A stretch of DNA of 64,000 bases from Roseovarius indicus. Lineage in GTDB: Bacteria; Pseudomonadota; Alphaproteobacteria; Rhodobacterales; Rhodobacteraceae. Below are positions 19,149-26,921 of this stretch, in pieces; within the stretch, counting starts at the first letter, position 1; each line of letters begins with the position of its first letter. Location: positions 5,022,001 through 5,086,000 of the forward strand of contig NZ_CP031598.1 in NCBI RefSeq assembly GCF_008728195.1. The letters run 5' to 3'. The position numbers and the translations under genes were made by a program. Below the pieces are notes generated by a model. The model saw only the letters and a list, made by a program, of their open reading frames with translations. It had not been told where the DNA came from and did not search any database.

Positions 19149-19811
19149 TCAGATCCGCAGGAACGGTTGCGCGATACGCGGCAGCCAGCTGTTGAACCTC
19201 AGCGGCGCATCGGTCGCGGCAAGGCAGATGCAATCCTCGCCGATATCGGCAATCGGCGTGTGATCGAGGTCTTCGTTCGCGACCTCGATGTCACCTGGGC
19301 CGAAATGGTCGACCTCGTCCTCGAAGGCCCCTCGCAGCACCAGCGTAAGTTCAGTGCCGTTGTGGCCGTGATCGGGCACCGCGGCGCCGGCGGGAATGTA
19401 AAGCAGCCGGGCTGTCGCACCGCCCTGCGTCGGCAGGATCGCCTGTTTCACCCCCATTCCGACCGGGCGCCAGCGCACCGCGTCAAGGTCGCCGCCCACA
19501 TAGGCGCGCACCGGAGCGGGCAGCAAACCGTCGCCACGCGGCGCCGACGCCACAGGCGCGGCCGGCCGCGTCTCGGCAAGGTCGATCAGGCCGAGCGTCG
19601 TGTCGAGACTGTCCTCGGCCATCTCGGCCTCGTCACAATGCTCCATCAGCGCACCGCCAACGGTGTCGAACGCGCCCAGCCGCGCCCGGCATTCGTCGCA
19701 CATCGAAATATGCGCGGCCACGGCCAGGCTGAAGGCCTCGGGCAAGGTGCCTGCCGAATAAGCCATCAGCAGCGGGTCAGTCAGGTGATGTTTGATCTTG
19801 TCCTGTGTCAT
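19149..19811 (-). CDS. chrR: Zinc anti-sigma factor ChrR
   Basis: A 220-residue ChrR homologue. The N-terminal anti-sigma domain has His9, His34, Cys38 and Cys41, with exactly the spacing of the zinc ligands in R. sphaeroides ChrR (His6, His31, Cys35, Cys38). The C-terminal cupin-like domain has His148, His150, Glu154 and His184, again a constant offset from the known second zinc site. ChrR holds RpoE inactive until singlet oxygen triggers its degradation. Starts 6 bases after the rpoE stop. Confidence 0.93.
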   Translation of the reverse strand: MTQDKIKHHLTDPLLMAYSAGTLPEAFSLAVAAHISMCDECRARLGAFDTVGGALMEHCDEAEMAEDSLDTTLGLIDLAETRPAAPVASAPRGDGLLPAPVRAYVGGDLDAVRWRPVGMGVKQAILPTQGGATARLLYIPAGAAVPDHGHNGTELTLVLRGAFEDEVDHFGPGDIEVANEDLDHTPIADIGEDCICLAATDAPLRFNSWLPRIAQPFLRI

Positions 19812-19817
19812 TGTCTT

Positions 19818-20411
19818 CTACTTCATTGCATGGCGCAGACGATCCAGCGCCAGGCGTATCCTCGATTTGATCGTGCCGAGCGGCAGCCCGGTCTGGTCGG
19901 CAATTTCTCGATGGCTCAGGTCGCCGAAATACGCCTTCTCGATCAGTTCCCTTTGTTTCGCCGGCAGGGCGGCAACCGCCTCTTCCAGCTTCTCGCTTTC
20001 CTGTTGCAGGGCCAGGGTATCTTCCTGGTCCGGCTCCTGTTCCGGCCCCCACGGAAGGTCTTCCGGTTCGGGCCGCTTCATCTTTCTCAGCGCATCGATC
20101 TTCCGGTTGCGCGCAATCGTGAAGATCCAGGTCGCCGCACTCGCACGGGACGGGTCGAACAGATGAGCCTTCTGCCAGACGGCAGCCATCACTTCCTGCG
20201 AGCATTCCTCGGCCAGCGCCGCATCGGCGCCGGAGCGCATCAGGAACGCCTTCACCCGCGGGGCGAAATGGCGGAACAGGGCCGCAAACGCGGCCTTGTC
20301 GCGCGACTCCCGGATACGCAGGATGCACTCGGACCATTCGAGACCTGGATGTTCTGTTTCGTCCTTCACTTTCACCGGTTCCGTCACCGTGATCTGGTTT
20401 CTCCGGGGCAT
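19818..20411 (-). CDS. rpoE: ECF sigma factor RpoE (ECF11, singlet-oxygen response)
   Basis: A 197-residue ECF sigma factor: region 2 (about 38-110, with AFAALFRHFAPRVKAFLMRSG and the ATWIFTIARNRKIDALRK promoter-melting segment) and region 4 (about 140-195, with LSHREIADQTGLPLGTIKSRIRLALDRLRHAM). Pairing with chrR identifies the RpoE of the photooxidative response. An ATG at 20474 would add 21 residues, but the candidate promoter at 20480-20508 would start transcription almost on that codon, so the ATG at 20411 is preferred. Confidence 0.92.
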   Translation of the reverse strand: MPRRNQITVTEPVKVKDETEHPGLEWSECILRIRESRDKAAFAALFRHFAPRVKAFLMRSGADAALAEECSQEVMAAVWQKAHLFDPSRASAATWIFTIARNRKIDALRKMKRPEPEDLPWGPEQEPDQEDTLALQQESEKLEEAVAALPAKQRELIEKAYFGDLSHREIADQTGLPLGTIKSRIRLALDRLRHAMK

Positions 20412-20479
20412 AGCACGCCCCACCACTGCGGGCGAGACTACCGGTTCTTCCAACGGTGCGGTTTCACTGTACATGACAA

Positions 20480-20508
20480 GTCTACGGACCTCCCGGCGGA
20501 ATGGATCA
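20480..20508 (-). promoter_or_regulatory. Candidate RpoE-dependent promoter of rpoE-chrR
   Basis: Read on the minus strand: TGATCC (20508-20503), 18 bases, TAGAC (20484-20480). TGATCC and a TA-rich -10 are the elements reported for R. sphaeroides RpoE promoters. It would give autoregulation, as known for rpoE P1. The predicted start point is near 20473. Confidence 0.45.
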
Positions 20509-20531
20509 CCGGAACATTCATTTTTTCGTTT

Positions 20532-20560
20532 TCATCCGATCCGTGCGCCCCTGCGTAAGA
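20532..20560 (+). promoter_or_regulatory. Candidate RpoE-dependent promoter of the FAD-oxidoreductase/DUF1365 operon
   Basis: TCATCC (20532-20537), 18 bases, TAAGA (20556-20560). The -35 differs by one base from TGATCC and the spacing equals that of the promoter on the other strand. The first start codon is at 20597. The homologous operon RSP_1091-1087 belongs to the RpoE regulon. Confidence 0.45.
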
Positions 20561-20596
20561 CCCTTTGGAACAACAAAACCAGGTATTGGGGAACAC

Positions 20597-21898
20597 ATGC
20601 CATTCGAGAGTGCCGCGCTGACGCGCAGACGGGTTGCCGTGATCGGAGCGGGTATTTCGGGCATGGGCGCTGCCCATGCACTGTCACAGACACAACACGT
20701 GACCCTGTTCGAGGCAGAACCGCGCCTTGGCGGCCACGCTCGCACGATCATGGCCGGCAAGCACGGCGACCAACCCGTCGACACCGGCTTCATCGTGTTC
20801 AACTACGCCAACTATCCGAACCTAACCCGCCTCTTCGACGAGCTTGACGTGCCCGTCACCAAAAGCGACATGAGCTTCGGCGCCTCGGTGCGTGGCGGGG
20901 CCGTCGAATACGGCCTGGCCGGCGCGGCGGCGTTCTTCGCCCAGAAGCGGAACGCGCTGAACCCGTGGTTCCTCTCGCTGCTGCGCGATATCTTCCGGTT
21001 CAACGCCCGCGCACTCGACACGGTGGGCGAATATCCCGACCTCTCGATCAACGAGTTCCTGAGCCAAGTCGGCACCGGCCGCTGGTTCCGCGACTACTAC
21101 CTGCTGCCGCTCACCGGCGCGATCTGGTCGACCCCCACGCGAAAGGTGGGCGAGTTTCCGGCCCAGGCGATGGTGCGCTTCCTGAAGAACCACGGGCTGT
21201 TGTCCTATGACGGCCAGCACCAGTGGTACACGGTCGAGGGCGGCTCGGTTCAGTATGTCGACAGGGTCTGCGCCGCCCTGCAACGACGCGGCGCAGACCT
21301 GCGCGTCGGCTGTCCGGTAAAGGGCGTGCGGCGCGACGCGACAGGAGTTTTCGTGAAACCCCATGGCAGCGAATGGGAGCATTTCGACGATATCATCTTC
21401 GCCACCCATTCCGACGACAGCCTCGCCCTGCTGACCGACCCCAGCCCCGAGGAGACCGCGGCCCTCGGAGCCGTGAAGTATCAAGCCAACGATGTCGTGC
21501 TGCACGCCGATGCCAGCGTCATGCCCCGCCGCCGCCCGGTCTGGTCGTCGTGGAACTATTCCGAAAGCCCGGCCCGCCGCGACGGACAGATCGACATCAC
21601 CTATTGGATGAACCGGCTGCAGCCGATCCCGCAGGACGACCCGCATTTCGTGACGCTGAATTCGACCCGGCCGATCCGCGATGACCTGATCTATGACCAG
21701 GTGACCCTGCGCCACCCGGTCTACGACCTCGCCGCCTTCCAGGCGCAGGCCAGACTGCGCGCCATGAACGGCGCGCGCAACACGTGGTTCTGCGGCGCAT
21801 GGATGCGCGACGGGTTCCACGAGGACGGCCTGGCGACAGGGCTCGAGGTGGCCGACGCCATCGTCGCCAGGAACGCCGTTCCCATGGCAGCGGAATGA
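20597..21898 (+). CDS. FAD-dependent oxidoreductase (RSP_1091-type, furan/cyclopropane fatty acid locus)
   Basis: A 433-residue flavin amine oxidase-like protein. The dinucleotide-binding motif VAVIGAGISGMGAAHALS (about 11-28) is followed by FEAEPRLGGHARTI, and the C-terminus has the second FAD contact (FCGAWMRDGFHEDGLATGLEVADAI). Its place divergent from rpoE-chrR and before DUF1365 matches R. sphaeroides RSP_1091, which with RSP_1090 is needed to make furan fatty acids from methylated membrane lipids. Acts presumably on acyl chains at the membrane. Overlaps the next gene by 4 bases. Confidence 0.85.
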   Translation: MPFESAALTRRRVAVIGAGISGMGAAHALSQTQHVTLFEAEPRLGGHARTIMAGKHGDQPVDTGFIVFNYANYPNLTRLFDELDVPVTKSDMSFGASVRGGAVEYGLAGAAAFFAQKRNALNPWFLSLLRDIFRFNARALDTVGEYPDLSINEFLSQVGTGRWFRDYYLLPLTGAIWSTPTRKVGEFPAQAMVRFLKNHGLLSYDGQHQWYTVEGGSVQYVDRVCAALQRRGADLRVGCPVKGVRRDATGVFVKPHGSEWEHFDDIIFATHSDDSLALLTDPSPEETAALGAVKYQANDVVLHADASVMPRRRPVWSSWNYSESPARRDGQIDITYWMNRLQPIPQDDPHFVTLNSTRPIRDDLIYDQVTLRHPVYDLAAFQAQARLRAMNGARNTWFCGAWMRDGFHEDGLATGLEVADAIVARNAVPMAAE

Positions 21899-22650
21899 GC
21901 AGGGTCGACCATATCGCCGGCCACACGTGGCACGGGCGCAAGGGCGCGGTCGAAAACGCCTTCCGATACGGCATAGACTACGTCCTGCTCGACGCCGAAA
22001 CCGATCCGCAATCCCCCCGGCTTTTCGGCCGCAACCGCGCCGGCCTCGCCTCTGTCTGGGACAGTGACCATGGCGGCCCGCCGAAGCACGGGCGCGGCGC
22101 GGCATGGGTGCGCGAGGTGCTCGACGCGCACGGGCTCGACAGCCCCGCGCGCATCGAATTGCTCGCCCAGCCCCGCATCCTCGGCCACGTGTTCAACCCG
22201 GTCGCCTTCTGGATCTGCCGCGACGCAGACGGCAACGTGCCCGTGGTGATCGCCGAGGTGACCAACACCTATGGCGACCGCCATTCCTATCTCTGCCACC
22301 GCGACGACCTGGCCCCGATCACCGCGCAGGACAGGCTCTCCGCCCGCAAGATCCTCCATGTCTCGCCGTTCCAGCGGGTCGAAGGCAGCTACGAATTCCG
22401 CTTCGACCTGCGCGCCGATCATATCGGCATCTGGATCGACTTCACCGGCGGCAATGGCGGGGTGACGGCAACGCTGGTCGGCAAACGTCGGCCGCTCAGC
22501 AACCGGGGCCTCGTTCGCGCCTGCCTGCGCCGACCCTTCGGCTCTCGCCGGGTGCTGGCGCTGATCCACTGGCAGGCGCTGAAACTCTGGTGGAAGGGGG
22601 CGCAGTTCCGGCCGCGCCCCGAACCGCCGACGCAAGAGGTCAGCCGATGA
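21895..22650 (+). CDS. DUF1365 family protein (RSP_1090-type)
   Basis: A 251-residue protein with the DUF1365 pattern: HTWHGRKGAVENAFRYGIDYVLLD at the start, LLAQPRILGHVFNPVAFWICRD in the middle and FHVSPFQ-like residues (ILHVSPFQRVEGSYEFRF). It corresponds to RSP_1090 of the RpoE regulon, implicated with the preceding oxidoreductase in furan fatty acid formation. The biochemical step is not deducible from sequence. ATGA overlap at the start and a 4-base overlap with the MFS gene at the end. Confidence 0.85.
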   Translation: MSRVDHIAGHTWHGRKGAVENAFRYGIDYVLLDAETDPQSPRLFGRNRAGLASVWDSDHGGPPKHGRGAAWVREVLDAHGLDSPARIELLAQPRILGHVFNPVAFWICRDADGNVPVVIAEVTNTYGDRHSYLCHRDDLAPITAQDRLSARKILHVSPFQRVEGSYEFRFDLRADHIGIWIDFTGGNGGVTATLVGKRRPLSNRGLVRACLRRPFGSRRVLALIHWQALKLWWKGAQFRPRPEPPTQEVSR

Positions 22651-23873
22651 CCGGCGCGCCGCGCCTGCCCGCCTTCGGGCTCTTTGCGGCGATGCTCGCG
22701 GCGGCGGGACTGCCGCTCTACATCCACGCGCCGAAATTCTATGTCGACGAATACGGCGTATCGCTCGCCGCACTTGGCACGGTGCTGTTCGCCCTGCGCC
22801 TGCTCGACGTGGTGCAAGACCCCCTTCTGGGCCGGCTGGCCGCAAGGCTTCAGGAAACGCGCGCCGTCTCCGTCGCCGTGGCGGTCCTCACCATGGCGGC
22901 CGCCATGGTGGGCCTCTTCGCCGTCGAGCCGCTTTTCGCACCGCTGATCTGGTTCGCCCTCATGCTGACGCTGGTCTTTTCCAGCTTCAGCTACCTCACC
23001 ATCTGCTTCTACGCCGAAGGCGTGTCCTCGGCCGGCCAACTGACGGGCCAGGGCCACCTGCAACTCGCCCGCTGGCGGGAAACCGGGGCCCTGCTGGGCA
23101 TCTGCGCGGCCTCGGTCGCGCCGGTGCTGATCGGCGGCTATGGCGGGTTCGCCCTCGCCTTCGCCGTGCTGGCCGGGGTGGCCATCCGGGCCATGCACCG
23201 CGAATGGCGCGGCGCACGGGTCGACAGCGGCGGCACGGGCTTTCTCACCGTCCTCCGCGACCCGGTGGCGCGCAAGCTGCTTCTCGTCGCCCTGTTCAAC
23301 GCCGCCCCCGTGGCGGTCAGCTCGACCCTCTTCCTTTTCTTCGTCGAAAGCCGCCTTCAGGCGCCGGGCTGGGAAGGGCCGTTCCTGCTACTCTTCTTCC
23401 TTTCCGCCGCCCTCGCAGCCCCCTTCTGGGGCAAGTTCGCGGAAAGGGCCGGCGAGCGCCGCGTTCTGCTGATCGGCATGGTGCTCTCCATCCTCTCCTT
23501 CGGAAGCGCGGTCTGGCTGGGCGCGGGCGACACGTGGGCTTTCGGGCTGATCTGCCTTGCCTCGGGCGCGGCGCTCGGGGCCGACATGACACTTCTGCCC
23601 GCGCTCTTCGCCCGCCGCATGGCCGACATCTCGCCCGGCGCAAGCGAGGCGTTCGGCCTCTGGTCCTTCGTATCCAAATTCACGTTGGCCTTCGCGGCGG
23701 TGACGCTTCTACCACTGCTCGAGGCCGGCGGCTTCGAGGCAGGCGGCGCAAACGGGGCCGAGGCCCTGTGGCTGCTCAGCCTGCTCTACGGCGCACTGCC
23801 ATGTGTGCTCAAACTGCTGGCAATCGGGTTGCTGGCCTCAATCGACTTCGGAGAAAGGAGTGTGAGGGGATGA
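22647..23873 (+). CDS. MFS transporter, GPH (glycoside-cation symporter) type
   Basis: A 408-residue protein with about twelve membrane segments and the GPH-family motif in the first cytoplasmic loop (LRLLDVVQDPLLGRLAARLQ). It corresponds to RSP_1089 in the homologous RpoE-regulated operon. The substrate is unknown; in this operon a lipid-related or sulfonate-like substrate is as plausible as a sugar. ATGA overlaps on both sides show tight translational coupling. Confidence 0.82.
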   Translation: MTGAPRLPAFGLFAAMLAAAGLPLYIHAPKFYVDEYGVSLAALGTVLFALRLLDVVQDPLLGRLAARLQETRAVSVAVAVLTMAAAMVGLFAVEPLFAPLIWFALMLTLVFSSFSYLTICFYAEGVSSAGQLTGQGHLQLARWRETGALLGICAASVAPVLIGGYGGFALAFAVLAGVAIRAMHREWRGARVDSGGTGFLTVLRDPVARKLLLVALFNAAPVAVSSTLFLFFVESRLQAPGWEGPFLLLFFLSAALAAPFWGKFAERAGERRVLLIGMVLSILSFGSAVWLGAGDTWAFGLICLASGAALGADMTLLPALFARRMADISPGASEAFGLWSFVSKFTLAFAAVTLLPLLEAGGFEAGGANGAEALWLLSLLYGALPCVLKLLAIGLLASIDFGERSVRG

Positions 23874-24433
23874 CTTCTTTAACGTGGTTTCTTCTTGGCG
23901 TCGTGCTGACGCTGGCGGGCGTGTTGGTCTGGAGCCGTATCAGCGGCTTCCCGGCACAGCGCCCCGCCGATTACGCCGGGCAAACCCCGGCCTTCGACCT
24001 GCGCACCCATCTCAGCGGGCCGATCAAGTGCGAGGGGATCATCTATGGCCCGCTCGGCCGGGTGGCCTCTCGCTTCGTCGGCGATTTCGACGCCCATTGG
24101 GATGGCAACCGGGGCGTGATGAAAGAGCATTTCCTCTACGACACCGGCACCACGCAAAACCGGGAATGGCGGCTCGAGATCGGCAATGACAACCGCATCA
24201 GGGCCGAGGCCGACGACGTGGTCGGCACCGGCCAGGGCCGGCAGGAAGGGCCGTCGGTGAACCTCACCTACACCATCCGCCTTCCGAAAGAGGCGGGCGG
24301 CCATGTGCTGAACGTGACCGACTGGATGTACCTTGCGCCCAACGGCGTGATCGTGAACCGCAGCCAGTTCCGCAAGTTCGGCATCAAGGTTGCCGAGCTG
24401 GTGGCAACCATGCGGAGGGTGGATACGGTTTGA
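23870..24433 (+). CDS. DUF3833 family lipocalin-like protein
   Basis: A 187-residue protein with one N-terminal membrane helix (about 3-22) followed by a beta-rich domain in which segments such as LSGPIKCEGIIYGPLGRVASRFVGDFDAHWDG and VTDWMYLAPNGVIVNRSQFRKFGIKVAELVATM fit DUF3833. It is probably anchored in the inner membrane facing the periplasm. It corresponds to RSP_1088 in the conserved operon. A role as a lipid-binding partner is a guess from fold and context. Confidence 0.78.
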   Translation: MTSLTWFLLGVVLTLAGVLVWSRISGFPAQRPADYAGQTPAFDLRTHLSGPIKCEGIIYGPLGRVASRFVGDFDAHWDGNRGVMKEHFLYDTGTTQNREWRLEIGNDNRIRAEADDVVGTGQGRQEGPSVNLTYTIRLPKEAGGHVLNVTDWMYLAPNGVIVNRSQFRKFGIKVAELVATMRRVDTV

Positions 24434-25161
24434 CCTTTTCCGGAAAGACATACTGGCTGGTCGGCGCCAGCGAAGGGCTGGGCGAGGCGCTGGCGAAGAA
24501 ACTCAGCGCCGAAGGGGCCGAGCTGATCCTCTCGGCCCGCAATCGCGAGCGGCTGGAAGAGGTGGCAGGCGCCCTGCCCGGCCGCGCCCGCGCGGTCACC
24601 GTGGATGTAAGCGACGAGGCCAGCGTCAGGGCGGCGGCCGAGGAGGTCGGAGAAATCGACGGCATGGTCTACCTCGCCGGCGTCTACTGGCCCATGCCCG
24701 CCACCGACTGGAACGTCGAGCACGGCATCAAGATGGCCGATATCAACTTCACCGGCGCCTTCCGCGTTCTGGGCCATGTCGTGCCGGCCATGGTCGAACG
24801 CGGCCACGGCCATATCGTGCTCACCGGCTCGCTTTCGGGCTTCCGCGGCCTGCCCGGCGCGGTGGGTTATGCCCCATCGAAAGCCGGCGTGATGGCGCTG
24901 GCGCAATCCATGCGCGCCGACCTGTGGCGCACCGGCGTGCGGGTGCAGCTGGCCAACCCGGGCTTCATCAAGACCCGCCTGACCGACAAGAACGATTTCC
25001 GCATGCCCTTCCTGATGACCCCCGAACAGGCCGCCGACGAAATGATCACCCTGATGCGCGACGAGTCCGCCTTCGACCGGCATTTTCCCGCCGCCTTCAG
25101 CTGGGTGTTTCGGCAGTCCCGCTTCCTGCCGAACTGGGCCTACTACCGGCTATTTGCGTGA
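24430..25161 (+). CDS. Short-chain dehydrogenase/reductase (RSP_1087-type)
   Basis: A 243-residue SDR. The cofactor motif is atypical (LVGASEGLGEALAKKL), but the catalytic Ser in LTGSLSGFRG and the YAPSK motif with Tyr and Lys are intact. It starts at TTG, overlapping the DUF3833 stop; no ATG would preserve the first beta strand. Last gene of the conserved RpoE-regulated operon. NAD(P)-dependent oxidoreduction of a lipid-derived carbonyl or hydroxyl is plausible but unproven. Confidence 0.85.
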   Translation: MTFSGKTYWLVGASEGLGEALAKKLSAEGAELILSARNRERLEEVAGALPGRARAVTVDVSDEASVRAAAEEVGEIDGMVYLAGVYWPMPATDWNVEHGIKMADINFTGAFRVLGHVVPAMVERGHGHIVLTGSLSGFRGLPGAVGYAPSKAGVMALAQSMRADLWRTGVRVQLANPGFIKTRLTDKNDFRMPFLMTPEQAADEMITLMRDESAFDRHFPAAFSWVFRQSRFLPNWAYYRLFA

Positions 25162-25227
25162 GATCAAAGACTTCCGCTAAGCTGACAGGCGATTAAGGTC
25201 GCCATACGCGAGAACGGGAGTTGAACC

Positions 25228-25554
25228 ATGCTTGAAATCAGCAGCTACAAGATCGCCCAGGTGATCCTGATGGCCCGCGAACTGGGCCGCGCCGAGGGCG
25301 AGATCCGCGCCTTCATCGACCGCCTGACCGAAGAGGAACAGGCCAGCCTTGTCGCCGTCATGTGGATCGGCCGCGGCAGCTTCAGCGCCGACGAACTGGA
25401 AGAAGCCAAGGCCACCGCGATGAACGAGGCCACGACGCCGACCGCCGATTACCTGCTCGGCTCGCCGCATCTGTCGGACCACCTCGAAAACGGACTGGAC
25501 GAGCTGGGCATCTCGGTCGTCGACGACGAAGACGATCTCGTGCGCGGGGGCTGA
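25228..25554 (+). CDS. DUF3775 family protein
   Basis: A 108-residue acidic, mostly helical protein. The segments YKIAQVILMARELGRAEGEIRAFIDRL, ALVAVMWIGRG-like residues (LVAVMWIGRGSFSADELEEAK) and TADYLLGSPHLSDHLENGLDELG fit DUF3775, found in alphaproteobacteria. Function unknown. It lies 66 bases after the SDR and has a GGGAG-like ribosome site. Whether it shares the RpoE operon transcript is unclear. Confidence 0.78.
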   Translation: MLEISSYKIAQVILMARELGRAEGEIRAFIDRLTEEEQASLVAVMWIGRGSFSADELEEAKATAMNEATTPTADYLLGSPHLSDHLENGLDELGISVVDDEDDLVRGG

Positions 25555-25629
25555 CAGGGCAGAAACGCCTCTGCCTCGTGGGTGCGGCATGCTAGGCTTC
25601 CCGGGACAGCCCCCAGCGAAGCCGTGCCC

Positions 25630-26073
25630 ATGCCCGACCTATCCCTGCCCGCCGCCCTGCGAATCATCGAAACCGCGCTGTCCGGCACGCGCTCCGGCCC
25701 GGACCGGCGCATTGCGGTCTGCGTGGTCGATGCCGGTGGGCACCCGCTCGCCATGCTGCGAGAGCCCGACGCCGCGCCGCTCTTGGCCCATATCGCCGAG
25801 GCCAAGGCGCGCACCTGCATCCTGTACGGCAAGCCCACAAAGACTGTCATGGAATGGGCCGACGAGACGCCCAATTGGTTTCATGGGGTGCGCGAGGTCG
25901 CGCTGGCCCGCTCCGGCCTGCCCCTGACCGCCAGCAAAGGCGGCGTGATCGTGCGGGATGCCGGGGGCAAGGTGATCGGCGCCGTCGGCGTCGCGGGCGA
26001 AGCCGGCGAATATGACGAGGCCTTTGCCATGGCCGGGATCGACTCGGCCGGCTTCGTGGCAGATGCCGGATGA
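25630..26073 (+). CDS. GlcG/HbpS family (DUF336) heme-binding-like protein
   Basis: A 147-residue protein with the DUF336 pattern: CVVDAGGHPLAMLREPDA, an alanine-rich helix with IAEAKARTCILYGKPT, and the GGVIVRDAGGKVIGAVGVAGEAGEYDEAFAMAGI end that is nearly diagnostic. HbpS binds haem and cobalamin adenosyltransferase-like relatives are known; no role is certain here. Starts at 25630, and its stop overlaps the metallo-hydrolase start by 4 bases, forming a two-gene unit. Confidence 0.83.
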   Translation: MPDLSLPAALRIIETALSGTRSGPDRRIAVCVVDAGGHPLAMLREPDAAPLLAHIAEAKARTCILYGKPTKTVMEWADETPNWFHGVREVALARSGLPLTASKGGVIVRDAGGKVIGAVGVAGEAGEYDEAFAMAGIDSAGFVADAG

Positions 26074-26915
26074 GCGGCGTGGACGAGCTCGAACAGCCGA
26101 TTGAAAGCGTGGCACTGGCCGAGGGCCTGACATGGGAAGACGACTGGTTCGCCGTCGGCGCCGTCGATCCCGACACGCTGGCGATCGGAGAGCCGGCCTA
26201 CCACCAGAAGAACTGGAGCTACCTGATCTCCGATGGCGGCGAGAGCCTGCTGTTCGACACGGGCTCCGGTCGCCGGCCCGTCGCGCCCGTCGTGCAGCGT
26301 CATGCCGGTGTCTCGACCCGTGCCTTCCCCTCGCACATGCATTTCGACCATCTCGGCGGCGTCAACGCCTTCGGCCCGGTCATCGTGGCCGACCTGCCCA
26401 TGCTGCGGGCGATGGCACCCGACGACAGTCTGACACCAACGGAAGAGGCCTACCTCGGCCAGTACGAAGACCTCTCGCCGCCGACCTTCCCCGTCGGCCA
26501 CTGGGCCGGGATCGGCGAGGTGGTGCAGGTCGGCCTGCGTCACCTGCACGTGCTGCACACGCCCGGCCATTCGCCCGACTCCGTGTCGCTCTGGGAACCG
26601 GGCCGAAACCGCCTCTATGCCGCCGATTTCCTCTATCGCGGCCACCTCTATGCGCAGACGCCCGGCGCCTCGCTGCCCGCCTATCGCGCCACGCTCGAAA
26701 CGCTGCTCGACATGCTGCCGGAAGACATCGACATCCTCGGCGCGCATGGCCAGACCGAGGGCGGCACCGATGACATGCCCCGGCTCGGCCACGCCGATCT
26801 CTCCGCGCTGCACGACACCCTCTGCGACCTGCTGACAGGCCCGCCGCACGAAGGTCAGCGCGAGGTCAACCCGCGCATGACCCTGCTCTATTCCAAGGCC
26901 AGCTTCACCGCCTGA
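26070..26915 (+). CDS. Metallo-beta-lactamase fold hydrolase
   Basis: A 281-residue MBL-fold protein with the metal motif SHMHFDHLGG (HxHxDH, about residues 89-97), a later zinc His in LHTPGHSPDS and an Asp in YAADFLYRG. This gives the usual binuclear zinc centre. Relatives include glyoxalase II-like and lactonase-like enzymes; substrate cannot be assigned. Coupled to the HbpS-like gene through a 4-base overlap and convergent with the saccharopine genes 6 bases away. Confidence 0.87.
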   Translation: MSGVDELEQPIESVALAEGLTWEDDWFAVGAVDPDTLAIGEPAYHQKNWSYLISDGGESLLFDTGSGRRPVAPVVQRHAGVSTRAFPSHMHFDHLGGVNAFGPVIVADLPMLRAMAPDDSLTPTEEAYLGQYEDLSPPTFPVGHWAGIGEVVQVGLRHLHVLHTPGHSPDSVSLWEPGRNRLYAADFLYRGHLYAQTPGASLPAYRATLETLLDMLPEDIDILGAHGQTEGGTDDMPRLGHADLSALHDTLCDLLTGPPHEGQREVNPRMTLLYSKASFTA

Positions 26916-26921
26916 CCCCGG

